52,329 nt of DNA, from assembly GCA_021775855.1 (NCBI GenBank), contig JAJFGZ010000072.1:1-52329 (forward strand), read 5' to 3'. A model generated the notes under the pieces. The model was given only the letters and a program-made list of their open reading frames with translations, ran no database searches and had not been told where the DNA came from. Source of the DNA: Hyphomicrobiales bacterium (lineage in GTDB: Bacteria > Pseudomonadota > Alphaproteobacteria > Rhizobiales > NORP267). Both the position numbers and the translations under genes were made by a program. This document shows positions 16,177 to 25,129 of this stretch, piece after piece (positions within the stretch are counted from its first letter, which is position 1; every line of letters begins with the position of its first letter).

Positions 16177-16907
16177 ATCATCCTCTCGAAATCACCAATC
16201 TGGTCAAGAAATTCGGCGGCCTGACCGCCACTGACAATCTGTCTTTTGTTGTTGAAAAGGGAAAATCCGTCGGTTTGATTGGACCGAACGGGGCTGGCAA
16301 GACCACTATTTTTGCACAAGTCATGGGCGAGCACCGCCAGACCTCGGGCAGTATTAAAGTTTACGGCAAGGAAATCACCAAGCTCTCAACGTCTGCCCGT
16401 GTTCGCCATGGTGTTAGCCGCACTTACCAGATACCGCGGCCGTTTGGGAATATGAACATTCTGGAAAATATCCGCGTGGGACTGATGCCGGACAACATCT
16501 GGCAAATGATCACCGGTAACCCCGATCTGGACCGTGAAGAGGAACTTGCGCTCAGCGTCGGGTTTACTCCCGGCGACCTAATGAAAACCCCCAGTGAATT
16601 GTCGATGGGCGATCTACGCAAGTTGGAAATGGCTCGGACGATGGCAACCGATCCGTCGATTATGCTGCTTGACGAGGTTTTTGCTGGATTAACTGTGAGC
16701 GAAATTGTCCAAATTGCCGATTTGATTCAGAAGATGCGCAAAGATGGTATGACATTCCTGATTGTCAGCCACGACCTCAAGGCGTTGGAACCGATGGTCG
16801 ACAGCGCGATCGCAATCAATTACGGCGCGATGATAGCACATGGCACCCTCGACGAAGTTTTGGCCAACGAAGACGTGCGCGCCTCGTATCTGGGAGGTAC
16901 CGGTTGA
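16173..16907 (+). CDS. ABC transporter ATPase, LivG type
   Basis: 244 residues. Walker A GPNGAGKTT (37-45), signature LSMGDLRKLEMA, Walker B IMLLDEVFAGL, and switch His in IVSHD are intact. LivG-type features include LVKKFGGLTATDNLSF at the N-terminus and RTYQIPRPFGNMNILENIRVG. The signature reads LSMGD rather than LSGGQ, an acceptable variant. ATG start in the 4-bp ATGA overlap; an upstream start would overlap the permease gene further. Confidence 0.93.
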   Translation: MNHPLEITNLVKKFGGLTATDNLSFVVEKGKSVGLIGPNGAGKTTIFAQVMGEHRQTSGSIKVYGKEITKLSTSARVRHGVSRTYQIPRPFGNMNILENIRVGLMPDNIWQMITGNPDLDREEELALSVGFTPGDLMKTPSELSMGDLRKLEMARTMATDPSIMLLDEVFAGLTVSEIVQIADLIQKMRKDGMTFLIVSHDLKALEPMVDSAIAINYGAMIAHGTLDEVLANEDVRASYLGGTG

Positions 16908-17608
16908 GCTTCCTGCAAATTGAAAAACTGGATGCGTTTTACGGCAAGGCACTGGCCTTGAGCGGTGTAGAGTTGAGTGTCGAAGAAGGTGAAATTGTTG
17001 CCATTGTCGGACCGAATGGCGCGGGGAAATCAACGCTTCTTGACAGCATATTGGGTCTAACCACAACGAACGGTGACATCTGTCTGGATGGCAACTCGCT
17101 GATTGGAACCGGAAGCGCAGCGATTGTTAAGTGCGGCGTGGGATACGCGCCGGAGCGCTGCAATCTTTTCCCCTATATGACCGTCCGTGAGAATTTGCTG
17201 GTGGGGGCATTTACGTCGCGAGAGAATATCGACAGCAATCTGGAATTAGTGTTCAAGTTGTTCCCCCAGTTGCGAGAACGCGAACATCAGGAAACCAGCA
17301 CCCAGTCTGGTGGTGAACGACAAATGGTTTCAATCGGGCGGGCCCTGATGACCAGCCCTCGATTGCTGTTGGTCGATGAACCGACAATTGGTCTTGCGCC
17401 AAAAATATGCCTTGAGATTGCGGAAGTCCTGCGACGATTGTGCAAGCAATTTGGCACTACCATTGTGATTACAGAACAGAATACCAATTTTGCGATGACA
17501 TTGGCAGAACGGCTTTATGTTTTGGAAACTGGTGAAATCAAGGCCAGTGGTACGGTCGACGAGATGCGGAATGACGCGCGTCTGACCGAAGCCTATTTTG
17601 GTACCTAA
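16904..17608 (+). CDS. ABC transporter ATPase, LivF type
   Basis: 234 residues from a TTG overlapping the LivG stop (TTGA). Walker A GPNGAGKST (36-44), LivF-like KCGVGYAPERCNLFPYMTVRENLLVGAF, signature SGGERQMVSIGRAL, Walker B LLLVDEPTIGLAP, and the switch region TEQN are present; LivF proteins typically have a Gln-Asn here in place of His. It completes the five-gene importer. Confidence 0.93.
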   Translation: MSFLQIEKLDAFYGKALALSGVELSVEEGEIVAIVGPNGAGKSTLLDSILGLTTTNGDICLDGNSLIGTGSAAIVKCGVGYAPERCNLFPYMTVRENLLVGAFTSRENIDSNLELVFKLFPQLREREHQETSTQSGGERQMVSIGRALMTSPRLLLVDEPTIGLAPKICLEIAEVLRRLCKQFGTTIVITEQNTNFAMTLAERLYVLETGEIKASGTVDEMRNDARLTEAYFGT

Positions 17609-17789
17609 AAACCTGGAAATTGGACCAGTCAGTTTTAATATTTTTCGTATTCTGGAACGGATGCATTAAACACTCCAGGAATAGGCGGCAATTTCTAAAT
17701 TCAATTCATTTCGCAATCTGAATCTGGCATTCCTTGTTTCAGATGGATCTTCCCTATACTTACAAATATTTTCCCAGACAAGACAAATA

Positions 17790-17918
17790 AATTCCCTGTT
17801 CCATTGTGTAGGGAATTGTTCGGCAACCCTTTGAAAACACGTCGGTATCTGCAGTGCATTTCGGTCATTTCCCTGTAAATATGCCTAAATTCCCTGTAAG
17901 TCAGGGGTTAACAGGGAA
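17790..17918. repeat. Cluster of TTCCCTGT / ACAGGGAA short repeats
   Basis: The intergenic stretch after livF holds direct copies of TTCCCTGT at about 17792, 17869 and 17890 and an inverted copy ACAGGGAA at 17911. The first is also part of a hairpin, AATTCCCT (17790-17797) paired with AGGGAATT (17810-17817). No reliable gene lies in 17609-18385; an open frame of about 100 codons over the repeats has repeat-like composition. I have seen similar TTCCCTGT-rich spacers near integrases and islands in alphaproteobacteria (memory, not checked). Confidence 0.6.
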
Positions 17919-18049
17919 AATAGACTGGAGACGGGTTCGCTCAAGACTACCAACACCACCATCCAGTCTCATCGCAAAACACGTTCATTGCTGTGGTCTG
18001 AGAACCCTCCGACATCTCATGAGGTTTACCGGAGAATGGCCCGTATCGT

Positions 18050-18211
18050 CTGGTGCAGAGACGATAATTCCTGTCTGTTTTCGGCGCAAATGGGCGCGCG
18101 TCTTAGTGGGCACTTATTGGCCACCAGACGTCTGGCGGATTGATTGTGGAGGATTGTAGATTAGCTGGCTAATCCAAGAAACCGGCGCTGCTCGCTCCAG
18201 GAATGGGGCAA
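18050..18211. repeat. Degenerate ~160-bp repeat with recombinase C-terminal remnant, left copy
   Basis: This stretch aligns by eye with 21903-22063 over its full length, in the same orientation. Shared blocks include GAGACGA, AAATGGGCG, GCGTCT, CCACCAG, AATCCAAGAA, GCTGCTCG and CCAGGAATGGGGC. On the minus strand, the end encodes PHSWSEQRRFLGLAS then a stop (18161-18163), resembling the C-terminal WxEQRxxLGF signature of serine recombinases. It marks the left edge of the Lrp-dehydrogenase-aminotransferase module. Confidence 0.7.
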
Positions 18212-18385
18212 GATGATAACACGACCATGCCAACGATCTGGAGAAGGAAACCGGCATGACATCCCACATCCTATCGTGGCTGATGAGGGTTGGCGCGGGC
18301 ATTTTTTTATCTCCATCACTGTACTTTTGGACCCAGAAGTGCCCGACATGTTGACCCGAGTACCGATGGGACCGAATGTGGTGTG

Positions 18386-18865
18386 ATGATCAAGCTGGAC
18401 GACCGCGATATTGCCATCCTCAGGGTGCTGGCCGAAAATGGCCGGATTTCTAAAACCGCACTGGCCGAGCGGGTCGGTCTGTCGGCCACGCCTTGCTGGA
18501 ACCGGTTGAAGCGGCTTGAACAGTCCGGCCTGATCTCCAATTACCGGGCGGAAATCAATCTGAGGAAAATCGGCCCCAATGTCACCGTTTTTGTGGCTGC
18601 GGAGCTAGTAGATCATACCGCTGCCAGTTTCCGGGCCTTCGAAGATGCCATGCAGCGTTACGAAGAGGTGATCGCCTGCTGGTCGCTAGGCGGTGGTTTT
18701 GACTATCTAATGCAGATCGTGACCAGTGATATTGATGCCTACCAACGCCTGATTGACGAGATGCTTGAGGCGCGGATTGGTTTGGCGAAGTACTTTACCT
18801 ATATTGTAACCAAGCCAGTCAAAAGCGGTGGGGTACCGCCGCTGGATTCGATTCTTGGCCGCTGA
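18386..18865 (+). CDS. Lrp/AsnC-family transcriptional regulator
   Basis: 159 residues from ATG 18386 (GTG one codon earlier possible). The N-terminal helix-turn-helix reads LDDRDIAILRVLAENGRIS then LAERVGLSATPCWNRLKRLEQSGLI, the family signature. The ligand-binding RAM domain follows (about 70-150: VFVAAELVDHT, ACWSLGGGFDYLMQIVTSDI). Members usually sense an amino acid and control adjacent catabolic genes. It lies 144 bp upstream of the aldehyde dehydrogenase on the same strand and is probably its regulator. Confidence 0.93.
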   Translation: MIKLDDRDIAILRVLAENGRISKTALAERVGLSATPCWNRLKRLEQSGLISNYRAEINLRKIGPNVTVFVAAELVDHTAASFRAFEDAMQRYEEVIACWSLGGGFDYLMQIVTSDIDAYQRLIDEMLEARIGLAKYFTYIVTKPVKSGGVPPLDSILGR

Positions 18866-19009
18866 GCGGGCTACCGGGAATACGAAAAATCGAAACCTCT
18901 CAGGTTATGGCCTGTGGAGAGAGGAATACTCTCTAAACCTGCACAATTTTGGTACATATCCTCGCGGCATATCTGTCAGTTTTGCCGGATATATTCCGAA
19001 GGTGCAGCC

Positions 19010-20485
19010 ATGCCTGAGACAGCTATCTCTAATCGCGAAGATATTTCCGACAAGTCACTGCTGCGAGGGTTTTCCTATATCGGAGGCAAATGGGTCGCTG
19101 CTTCAGATGATGCAACGCTGCAGATCACTGATCCGGCAGACGGATCTTTCCTTGGCGATGTTGCCAGCCTGAACGCCGAAGATTCAGCAATTGCTGTTGA
19201 TGCGGCGCAAGGAGCGTTTGCCGGCTGGTCTGGCCTGTTGCCGCAGGACCGCGCCGTTATCCTGCGCCGCTGGTTCGACCTGATGCTGGAACACAAGGAA
19301 GACCTGGCCCGGATCATGGTACTGGAACAGGGAAAGCCGCTCTCGGAAGCCCGGGACGAGATCGACTATGCAGCGGGATTCATCGAATATTACGCCGAAG
19401 AATCCAAGCGCCCGAATATCGAAGGCGTTACCAGCCACCTGCCAGATGCCGAGGTCGAGCTTTGGCTTGAACCCGTAGGCGTCGTGGCGCTAATTACGCC
19501 GTGGAATTTCCCGACCGCCATGCTGACGCGCAAGGCCGCCGCGGCGCTGGCGGCAGGTTGCACCATTGTTTCGCATCCGAGCCACGAAACCCCGTTCTCG
19601 GCCACGGCCCTTGCCGAGCTTGCTGAACGGGCAGGATTTCCTGCGGGCGTTTTCAACGTGGTGACGGGTCGCGCTTCGACTGTCGTGTCGCCCTGGACAT
19701 CGGACAGGCGCGTGCGCGCGCTCTCTTTCACTGGATCGACCAGTGTGGGGCGGCTTTTGTATCGCAATTGTGCCAATACGGTGAAAAAGCTGGTCATGGA
19801 ATTGGGTGGCCATGCGCCAGTGATTGTGTTCAAGGGCGCGGACATGGAAAATGCCGTAGCCGAGGCGATCAAGGCAAAATTTGCCACTACCGGGCAGGAT
19901 TGTCTGGGTGCAAACCGGATTTTTGTCGAACGTCCCATTTATGAGGAATTTTGCGAAAAGTTCACAAAAGTAGCCAAGGCGTTGACCATCGGCAAGGGCA
20001 TGGATGATTGTGACCTCGGCCCGCTGATGAACGAAAAAGCGGTTCAGAAACAGGAAGAGCACGTCGCTGATGCGCTTGCAAAAGGCGCCAAGCTGGCCTG
20101 TGGAGGTAAGCGCCACGACGAGGGGCCACTTTTTTATGAGGCAACCGTACTAAGAGATGTGCCCGATGACGCGCTGATCATGTCTGAGGAGATTTTTGGA
20201 CCGGTCGCAGCTGTCACACCGTTTGACACCGAGGAAGAAGTAATCGCGCGCGCAAATGACACCGAATACGGGCTAGTGGCCTATGTCCATTCCGAGGATC
20301 CAAGACGCATCTATCGTGTCAGCCGTGCCCTGCAATTCGGCATGGTGGCGGTTAACCGCACCAAGGTAACCGGTGCGCCAATTCCCTTTGGTGGCACGAA
20401 ACAATCCGGTCTGGGGCGCGAAGGCGCCCGGCGCGGCATGGAAGAATTTATGGAAATCAAATATGTCTGCCGCGATTGGGCCTAG
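19010..20485 (+). CDS. NAD(P)-dependent semialdehyde-type aldehyde dehydrogenase
   Basis: 491 residues from ATG 19010; upstream in-frame codons lack aldehyde dehydrogenase character. Catalytic residues are Asn166 (TPWNFP), Glu264 (MELGGHAP) and Cys298 ([10 protein letters not shown]); the NAD loop is FTGSTSVG. The overall wording ([38 protein letters not shown]) places it with succinate-semialdehyde dehydrogenases. The usual cofactor-site Lys in KPS is His189 (SHPSHETP), an uncommon change that may alter NAD/NADP preference. It oxidises an omega-oxo acid to a dicarboxylate and pairs with the aminotransferase encoded 19 bp downstream, as in GABA, beta-alanine or polyamine breakdown. Confidence 0.9.
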   Translation: MPETAISNREDISDKSLLRGFSYIGGKWVAASDDATLQITDPADGSFLGDVASLNAEDSAIAVDAAQGAFAGWSGLLPQDRAVILRRWFDLMLEHKEDLARIMVLEQGKPLSEARDEIDYAAGFIEYYAEESKRPNIEGVTSHLPDAEVELWLEPVGVVALITPWNFPTAMLTRKAAAALAAGCTIVSHPSHETPFSATALAELAERAGFPAGVFNVVTGRASTVVSPWTSDRRVRALSFTGSTSVGRLLYRNCANTVKKLVMELGGHAPVIVFKGADMENAVAEAIKAKFATTGQDCLGANRIFVERPIYEEFCEKFTKVAKALTIGKGMDDCDLGPLMNEKAVQKQEEHVADALAKGAKLACGGKRHDEGPLFYEATVLRDVPDDALIMSEEIFGPVAAVTPFDTEEEVIARANDTEYGLVAYVHSEDPRRIYRVSRALQFGMVAVNRTKVTGAPIPFGGTKQSGLGREGARRGMEEFMEIKYVCRDWA

Positions 20486-20504
20486 CGTGAGAAAAGGAAA
20501 TGCC

Positions 20505-21875
20505 ATGCTTATGAATGATAAACTGGAGGAATGGGATAGGGAAAATTTTTTTCATTCTTCAACCCATCTGGCAGAATTCGCCCGGGGCAATTTACCCCAG
20601 CGCGTTGTGACCGGGGGCAAGGACTGCCATATCAAGGATCGCGAAGGCAACCGCCTGCTTGATGCTTTTGCGGGCCTCTATTGTGTGAATGTAGGGTATG
20701 GCCGCCAGGAAATTGCAGAGGCTATTGCCCATCAGGCGCGCGAATTGGCCTATTACCATTCTTATGTAGGCCACGGCACCGAAGCATCAATTACGCTGTC
20801 CAAAATGATTCTGGACCGCGCGCCGGACCATATGTCCAAGGTCTATTTCGGTCTCAGCGGATCGGATGCGAACGAAACCAACATCAAGCTGGTTTGGTAT
20901 TACAACAACGTTCTTGACCGCCCCGAGAAAAAGAAAATCATCTCGCGCTGGCGTGGCTACCATGGCTCGGGCCTGATGACAGGCTCGCTGACAGGGCTTT
21001 CACTGTTTCACAACAAGTTCGACCTGCCGCTGTCCCAGGTGATCCACACCGAGGCACCGTATTATTACCGCCGCGATAATCTCGACCAGTCCGAAGCCGA
21101 ATTCGTCACCCATTGCGTAGCTGCGCTAGAAGAGTTGATCGCGCGCGAAGGCGCAGACACCATCGCTGCTTTTATCGGTGAACCGGCACTGGGAACCGGT
21201 GGTCTTGTGCCACCGCCTGAAGGTTACTGGCCGGCCATTCAGGTAGTGTTGGACAAGCACGATATTCTGCTGATTGCCGACGAAGTTGTTACCGGTTTTG
21301 GCCGTCTGGGTTCCATGTTTGGGTCCGAACATTACGGCATGAAGCCCGATATTATTACCGTCGCCAAGGGTTTGACTTCGGCCTACGCGCCGCTGTCCGG
21401 TTCGATTGTCAGCAAGAGATTCTGGAAAGTGCTGGAAGAAGGCACGGACAAGATCGGGCCTATCGGCCATGGCTGGACCTATTCGGCCCATCCGATTGGG
21501 GCAGCCGCCGGTGTCGCCAACCTCAAACTGATCGATGAGTTGAACCTTGTGCAAAACGCGGGAGAAGTCGGGGTATACTTCAAAAAGGTCCTGACTGAGG
21601 CCGTTGGCGATCATGCGAATGTCGGCGAAGTGCGCGGCGAAGGCCTGCTCTGCGCGGTGGAATTCGTTCAAGACCGCGCCAGCCGCACCTATTTTGATCT
21701 GGACAAAAAGATCGGTTATACCCTGAACGATGCCCTACTGAGCCGTGGCGTCATCAGCCGCGCTATGCCGGAAGGTGACATTCTGGGTTTTGCCCCGCCT
21801 TTCTGTCTAACCCATGACGAAGCTGACGAGATTGCCGGAAAATTGAAAGACACAGTGACCGAAGTTCTTGGGTGA
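20505..21875 (+). CDS. Class-III aminotransferase (omega-amino acid/amine:pyruvate type)
   Basis: 456 residues from ATG 20505, preceded by GAAAAGGA. Fold type I PLP enzyme: the pyridoxal Lys lies in [15 protein letters not shown], the cofactor Asp in [15 protein letters not shown], and [18 protein letters not shown] binds phosphate. It should move the amino group of an omega-amino acid or diamine to pyruvate or 2-oxoglutarate, giving the semialdehyde used by the dehydrogenase before it. The gene pair plus Lrp regulator is a self-contained module lying between two recombinase scars. It might feed or drain the upstream amine pathway, but no shared operator is seen. Confidence 0.92.
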   Translation: MLMNDKLEEWDRENFFHSSTHLAEFARGNLPQRVVTGGKDCHIKDREGNRLLDAFAGLYCVNVGYGRQEIAEAIAHQARELAYYHSYVGHGTEASITLSKMILDRAPDHMSKVYFGLSGSDANETNIKLVWYYNNVLDRPEKKKIISRWRGYHGSGLMTGSLTGLSLFHNKFDLPLSQVIHTEAPYYYRRDNLDQSEAEFVTHCVAALEELIAREGADTIAAFIGEPALGTGGLVPPPEGYWPAIQVVLDKHDILLIADEVVTGFGRLGSMFGSEHYGMKPDIITVAKGLTSAYAPLSGSIVSKRFWKVLEEGTDKIGPIGHGWTYSAHPIGAAAGVANLKLIDELNLVQNAGEVGVYFKKVLTEAVGDHANVGEVRGEGLLCAVEFVQDRASRTYFDLDKKIGYTLNDALLSRGVISRAMPEGDILGFAPPFCLTHDEADEIAGKLKDTVTEVLG

Positions 21876-21902
21876 ACCACTGCACGCCAAAGAAATCAGA
21901 CC

Positions 21903-22063
21903 TTGGTGCTGAGACGACAAATATAGCCTGTTTCCGGCGTAAATGGGCGTGCGTCTCAGTGGGCCCTTTTTGACCACCAGGCGTTCGCAGAAATGAGTGT
22001 GGGGGATTGGTAGGCTAGTCGGCGAATCCAAGAAGCCGGTGCTGCTCGTTCCAGGAATGGGGC
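21903..22063. repeat. Degenerate ~160-bp repeat, right copy
   Basis: Partner of 18050-18211 in direct orientation. Its first 50 bases carry an inverted repeat, CTGAGACG (21909-21916) with CGTCTCAG at about 21951, which is damaged in the left copy. The inverted repeat could be a recombination-site or terminator structure belonging to the lost element. The far end overlaps the recombinase remnant. Confidence 0.7.
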
Positions 22064-22215
22064 GGGGCGGGAAGGCGGCGAGGTCGCTGAACCGTCAGAT
22101 CTACCGGTTGGGTGCCTTCAAGAATCTTTTCGATGATGTCGGGTGCCAGATAGGCCAGGGGAAGGGACCGACTGATCTCATTGCGGTCTGCTGCAGCGAT
22201 AACTCATTGATCGAT
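22015..22215 (-). pseudogene. C-terminal remnant of a serine recombinase (resolvase/invertase family)
   Basis: Minus-strand translation gives ADRNEISRSLPLAYLAPDI, then ILEGTQPVDLTVQR and PHSWNEQHRLLGFAD followed by a stop at 22015-22017. This order (LAYLAPDI, then EG-QP-LT, then W-EQ-LLGF) is the conserved C-terminus of large serine recombinases. Upstream an in-frame stop appears and similarity fades, so only about 65 codons of a dead gene remain. The rest of 22216-22428 shows no gene I can support. Confidence 0.75.
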
Positions 22216-22428
22216 TTGGTTTTCCAACCTGTCATCCTAGGTCATTGGTGCCTCCCTATCGGCAACGACACCATTCATGCTTTCTTTGCCGGGGTATTCC
22301 AGTGGAACGCAGAGGTTCCTCGAACTGAAATTATCGGGCCAGTCGTTTTCAGTTCTCAAAGGGGCCCAATAACTGAACCTTTCAGATTTAAACTGACATT
22401 GATCAATTTCTCCAAGTGACCGTCCCTA

Positions 22429-23358
22429 TCACTGGGTCGTGTTTTCTCCAGACCGTCGATATTCCGCAGGTGCAGTACCGATATACCTTTTGAAGGCTTT
22501 TGAAAAAGTTGCAGTTGATTGGTAGCCAACACGTTCTGCTGTAGGGGCGACAGCAAGTTCCTCTGTACGAAGATAATGCGCAGCGCGGTGCATGCGCCAT
22601 CGCGTCAAATATTGCATCGGAGTTTCGCCGACCAACGATTTGAATCGGCCCGCAAAAGCCGAGCGAGACATGCCAACTTTACTCGCCAGTTCGTCAATGC
22701 TCCAGGCATGTGCTGGCGCATCATGGATCAGTTCGAGTGCGCTCCCTATACTAGTATCGCGCAATGCACCCAACCACCCGGCGCGATCTGGCGGCAAAGA
22801 TTCGACGTAGCTTCGAAGGACCTGGATAAATAAAACTCCACCCAGACGCTCGAACAACGCGGCGGTGCCTATGCGGTCTGCGCGTATTTCATCCGAGATT
22901 AGCCTCGATGTCATTTCAAGCCATTCACGCGAACCATCGCCGCCTTTAATATGAATGAGTGGCGGCAGTTGCGCCAAAAGCGGATGCATCTCGCTGCTAT
23001 CAAATTCCAACCGTCCACACGCCAGCAGCGACACGGCCCCCCCGCCGCCACTTCGCATAACTTCCGGTTTGCGCAAGGGGCCTGAAACCATGAGGTCAGT
23101 AAAATTTACAATTGGTGACGATAGTTCACTTTGCAGAACGTGGGTATGACCGTGCGGCATCATAAGAAGATCGCCCGTGGATAATGGTATCGATTCCTCC
23201 CCGTCGAGGGTGATAAATCCGTTCCCGCTGAGCAGAATATGGAACATCAATCCTGATATCCCCTTGGTCGAAACACCCCAGGGTGCGGTAAACTCTGCTC
23301 GGCCCAGGATGGCTCCTGACAGGTGCACAGTGTCGAGAATATCGCTCAAAACATCCAT
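22429..23358 (-). CDS. AraC-family regulator with N-terminal cupin
   Basis: 309 residues from ATG 23358 (a TTG six codons earlier is less likely). The N-terminal cupin domain (about 10-90) has the motif IPLSTGDLLMMPHGHTHVL. The C-terminal part has two helix-turn-helices, IDELASKVGMSRSAFAGRFKSLVGETPMQYL and VAPTAERVGYQSTATFSKAFKRYIG (key residues given), the standard AraC DNA-binding unit. It is divergent from the DUF1326 gene across 156 bp and probably controls the DUF1326-rhodanese-DUF2182 set. Confidence 0.92.
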   Translation of the reverse strand: MDVLSDILDTVHLSGAILGRAEFTAPWGVSTKGISGLMFHILLSGNGFITLDGEESIPLSTGDLLMMPHGHTHVLQSELSSPIVNFTDLMVSGPLRKPEVMRSGGGGAVSLLACGRLEFDSSEMHPLLAQLPPLIHIKGGDGSREWLEMTSRLISDEIRADRIGTAALFERLGGVLFIQVLRSYVESLPPDRAGWLGALRDTSIGSALELIHDAPAHAWSIDELASKVGMSRSAFAGRFKSLVGETPMQYLTRWRMHRAAHYLRTEELAVAPTAERVGYQSTATFSKAFKRYIGTAPAEYRRSGENTTQ

Positions 23359-23514
23359 GGTGAAAAGCCTAATCAATTTGTACGTTACGACACAAAATAT
23401 ACATTATGCGCCATGGAAACGCCAGAACTCATCGTAATATATTGCATTAACGACAGGCCAAGACGGTTGAATGCCGTCCTTGAGAAAGACACTGAGCTAC
23501 GAAAAGGAAAGATT

Positions 23515-24120
23515 ATGGCAACTGACTGGATACTCGAAGGCCAGTACTTTGAAGCCTGCAATTGTGATGCGGCTTGCCCTTGCGTGTTTTTAAGCCAACC
23601 CACGACAGGCGAATGCACGGTGATTATCGGCTGGCACATTGAGAGAGGCGAATTCGGCAAAACCGACCTTCGCGGGCTCAACGTGATCAGGGCGGTGTAT
23701 ACACCCGGCCACATGCAGCAAGTACCCTGGACTGCGGCACTTTACCTGGATGACAAGGCCGATGAGGCACAAAAAGCGGCGCTTGAACAAATTTTTACGG
23801 GTAAAGTTGGTGGCAGTCCGTCGAAACTTGCCGCCCACATTGAAACAGATCTCGGGGTTCGCAGCGTACCAATAGAATTTAGCGCGAACGGGAAAAAACG
23901 TGCGGTCTCGATCCCCAACATAGTTGATGTTGAAATCGCGGCCATTGTCGGTCAAGGCGACGGCGACGTAACGATCAGCGGCCATCCACTGTGTGTCGCG
24001 CCCGGACATACAATCGTCGCGGGCCGATCGAGCTATCTCCGATACGCAGACCACGGTTTGAGTTGGGAATTAAGCGAAAAGACCGCATTTTTTTCACCGT
24101 TCAATTACGCCGGGCCCTAG
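23515..24120 (+). CDS. DUF1326 domain protein
   Basis: 201 residues from ATG 23515, preceded by AAAAGGAAAG; longer in-frame versions use non-ATG starts and lack similarity. The N-terminus reads WILEGQYFEACNCDAACPC, with Cys15, Cys17, Cys21 and Cys23, the hallmark of DUF1326. This family has no established biochemical function, but the cysteine cluster suggests metal or thiol chemistry. It is often encoded beside DUF2182 membrane proteins, as here (25130), suggesting a joint role; a rhodanese lies between them. Confidence 0.88.
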   Translation: MATDWILEGQYFEACNCDAACPCVFLSQPTTGECTVIIGWHIERGEFGKTDLRGLNVIRAVYTPGHMQQVPWTAALYLDDKADEAQKAALEQIFTGKVGGSPSKLAAHIETDLGVRSVPIEFSANGKKRAVSIPNIVDVEIAAIVGQGDGDVTISGHPLCVAPGHTIVAGRSSYLRYADHGLSWELSEKTAFFSPFNYAGP

Positions 24121-24204
24121 CGGGTCGCGAACATACTCCGACACCTCCTAGCCACAAATCCATCAAAACCAGGCGCAAAAATTGCGTCATGAAAGGACAT
24201 TGTT

Positions 24205-25101
24205 ATGAAAAATACCGCACAGGAACAAAGATACTCAAAATACCTGGTCGAAACTGACTGGCTTGAGCAGCATCTGGATGATCCTCGCTTACGAATATTC
24301 GATTGCACCGTAAGTGCCAGGCCGAATCCTGACGAGGGCGCCAAACTCCCCTTCTTGTTTACAAACGGGATCACCAACTATAGCGAGGGGCATATTCCCG
24401 GTGCAGGTTTTCTCGATCTTCTGGGAAATTTATCGGACAAAAACTCCGAGCTCCCTTTCCTGATGCCGCCCGAACAGCAACTCGCCAGAGCTTTGTCAAA
24501 TGCCGGCATAGACCAAAATACCGATGTTATTCTTTACGGCACTACAGACCCCATATGGGCTGCCCGGGTATGGTGGATGTTGCATTCCATCGGCTTTGAC
24601 AACGCCGCAATTCTAAACGGTGGATGGCAGAAATGGAGTGCGGAGGGGCGACCAATATCGACCCAGGCCTGCACCTATCCCGCCGGGAAGTTTACAGCAC
24701 ACCCGCGGTCAGATTGTTTCGTCGGCAGGGACGAGGTCCTGGCGACCATCGGGAAAGCAGAAGTTTGCACCATCAATGCGCTTCCGACCATGATGTATAC
24801 AGGCGAAGGCGGGCCTGTCTTTGGGCGCAAGGGACGAATCGCAGGGAGCGTCAACGTCCCGTTCGCGTCGCTACACGACCCCGATACCGGCACCTATTTG
24901 CCCGTCGATCAGTTGCAGGAAAAATTTCAGGCAGTGGGCGTCGGGGATGCCGAACAGATCATCGTCTATTGCGGTAGCGGCATTGCGGCGTCCAACGACG
25001 CATTCGCCCTCGCTCTTTTGGGGTACGAGAATGTCGCCGTTTACGACGAATCTTTGGCGGAGTGGGGATATGACTCTTCCCTGCCGATGGAAGCCGGCTG
25101 A
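24205..25101 (+). CDS. Rhodanese-type sulfurtransferase (SseA-like), paralog 1
   Basis: 298 residues, two rhodanese domains (about 13-140 and 165-295). The N-terminal domain has the usual start YLVETDWLEQHLDDPRLRIFDCTV and GHIPGAGFLDL; the C-terminal domain has the active-site Cys in IVYCGSGIAAS, the CG-SG form associated with 3-mercaptopyruvate sulfurtransferases rather than CRKG of thiosulfate enzymes. It transfers sulfane sulfur to a thiol or cyanide acceptor. It sits 28 bp before the DUF2182 gene and after the cysteine-rich DUF1326 gene. Confidence 0.9.
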   Translation: MKNTAQEQRYSKYLVETDWLEQHLDDPRLRIFDCTVSARPNPDEGAKLPFLFTNGITNYSEGHIPGAGFLDLLGNLSDKNSELPFLMPPEQQLARALSNAGIDQNTDVILYGTTDPIWAARVWWMLHSIGFDNAAILNGGWQKWSAEGRPISTQACTYPAGKFTAHPRSDCFVGRDEVLATIGKAEVCTINALPTMMYTGEGGPVFGRKGRIAGSVNVPFASLHDPDTGTYLPVDQLQEKFQAVGVGDAEQIIVYCGSGIAASNDAFALALLGYENVAVYDESLAEWGYDSSLPMEAG

Positions 25102-25129
25102 AACTTGAACCCGGTGGAATTTCGAAGCC

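Noticed and set aside
17854-18159. Plus-strand open frame of about 100 codons in the gap after livF
   Set aside because: It runs over short repeats and the degenerate repeat copy, has no ribosome-binding site, and its sequence reads as translated non-coding debris.
17609-22428. Prophage
   Set aside because: Only recombinase scraps are present; no capsid, tail, portal or lysis genes.
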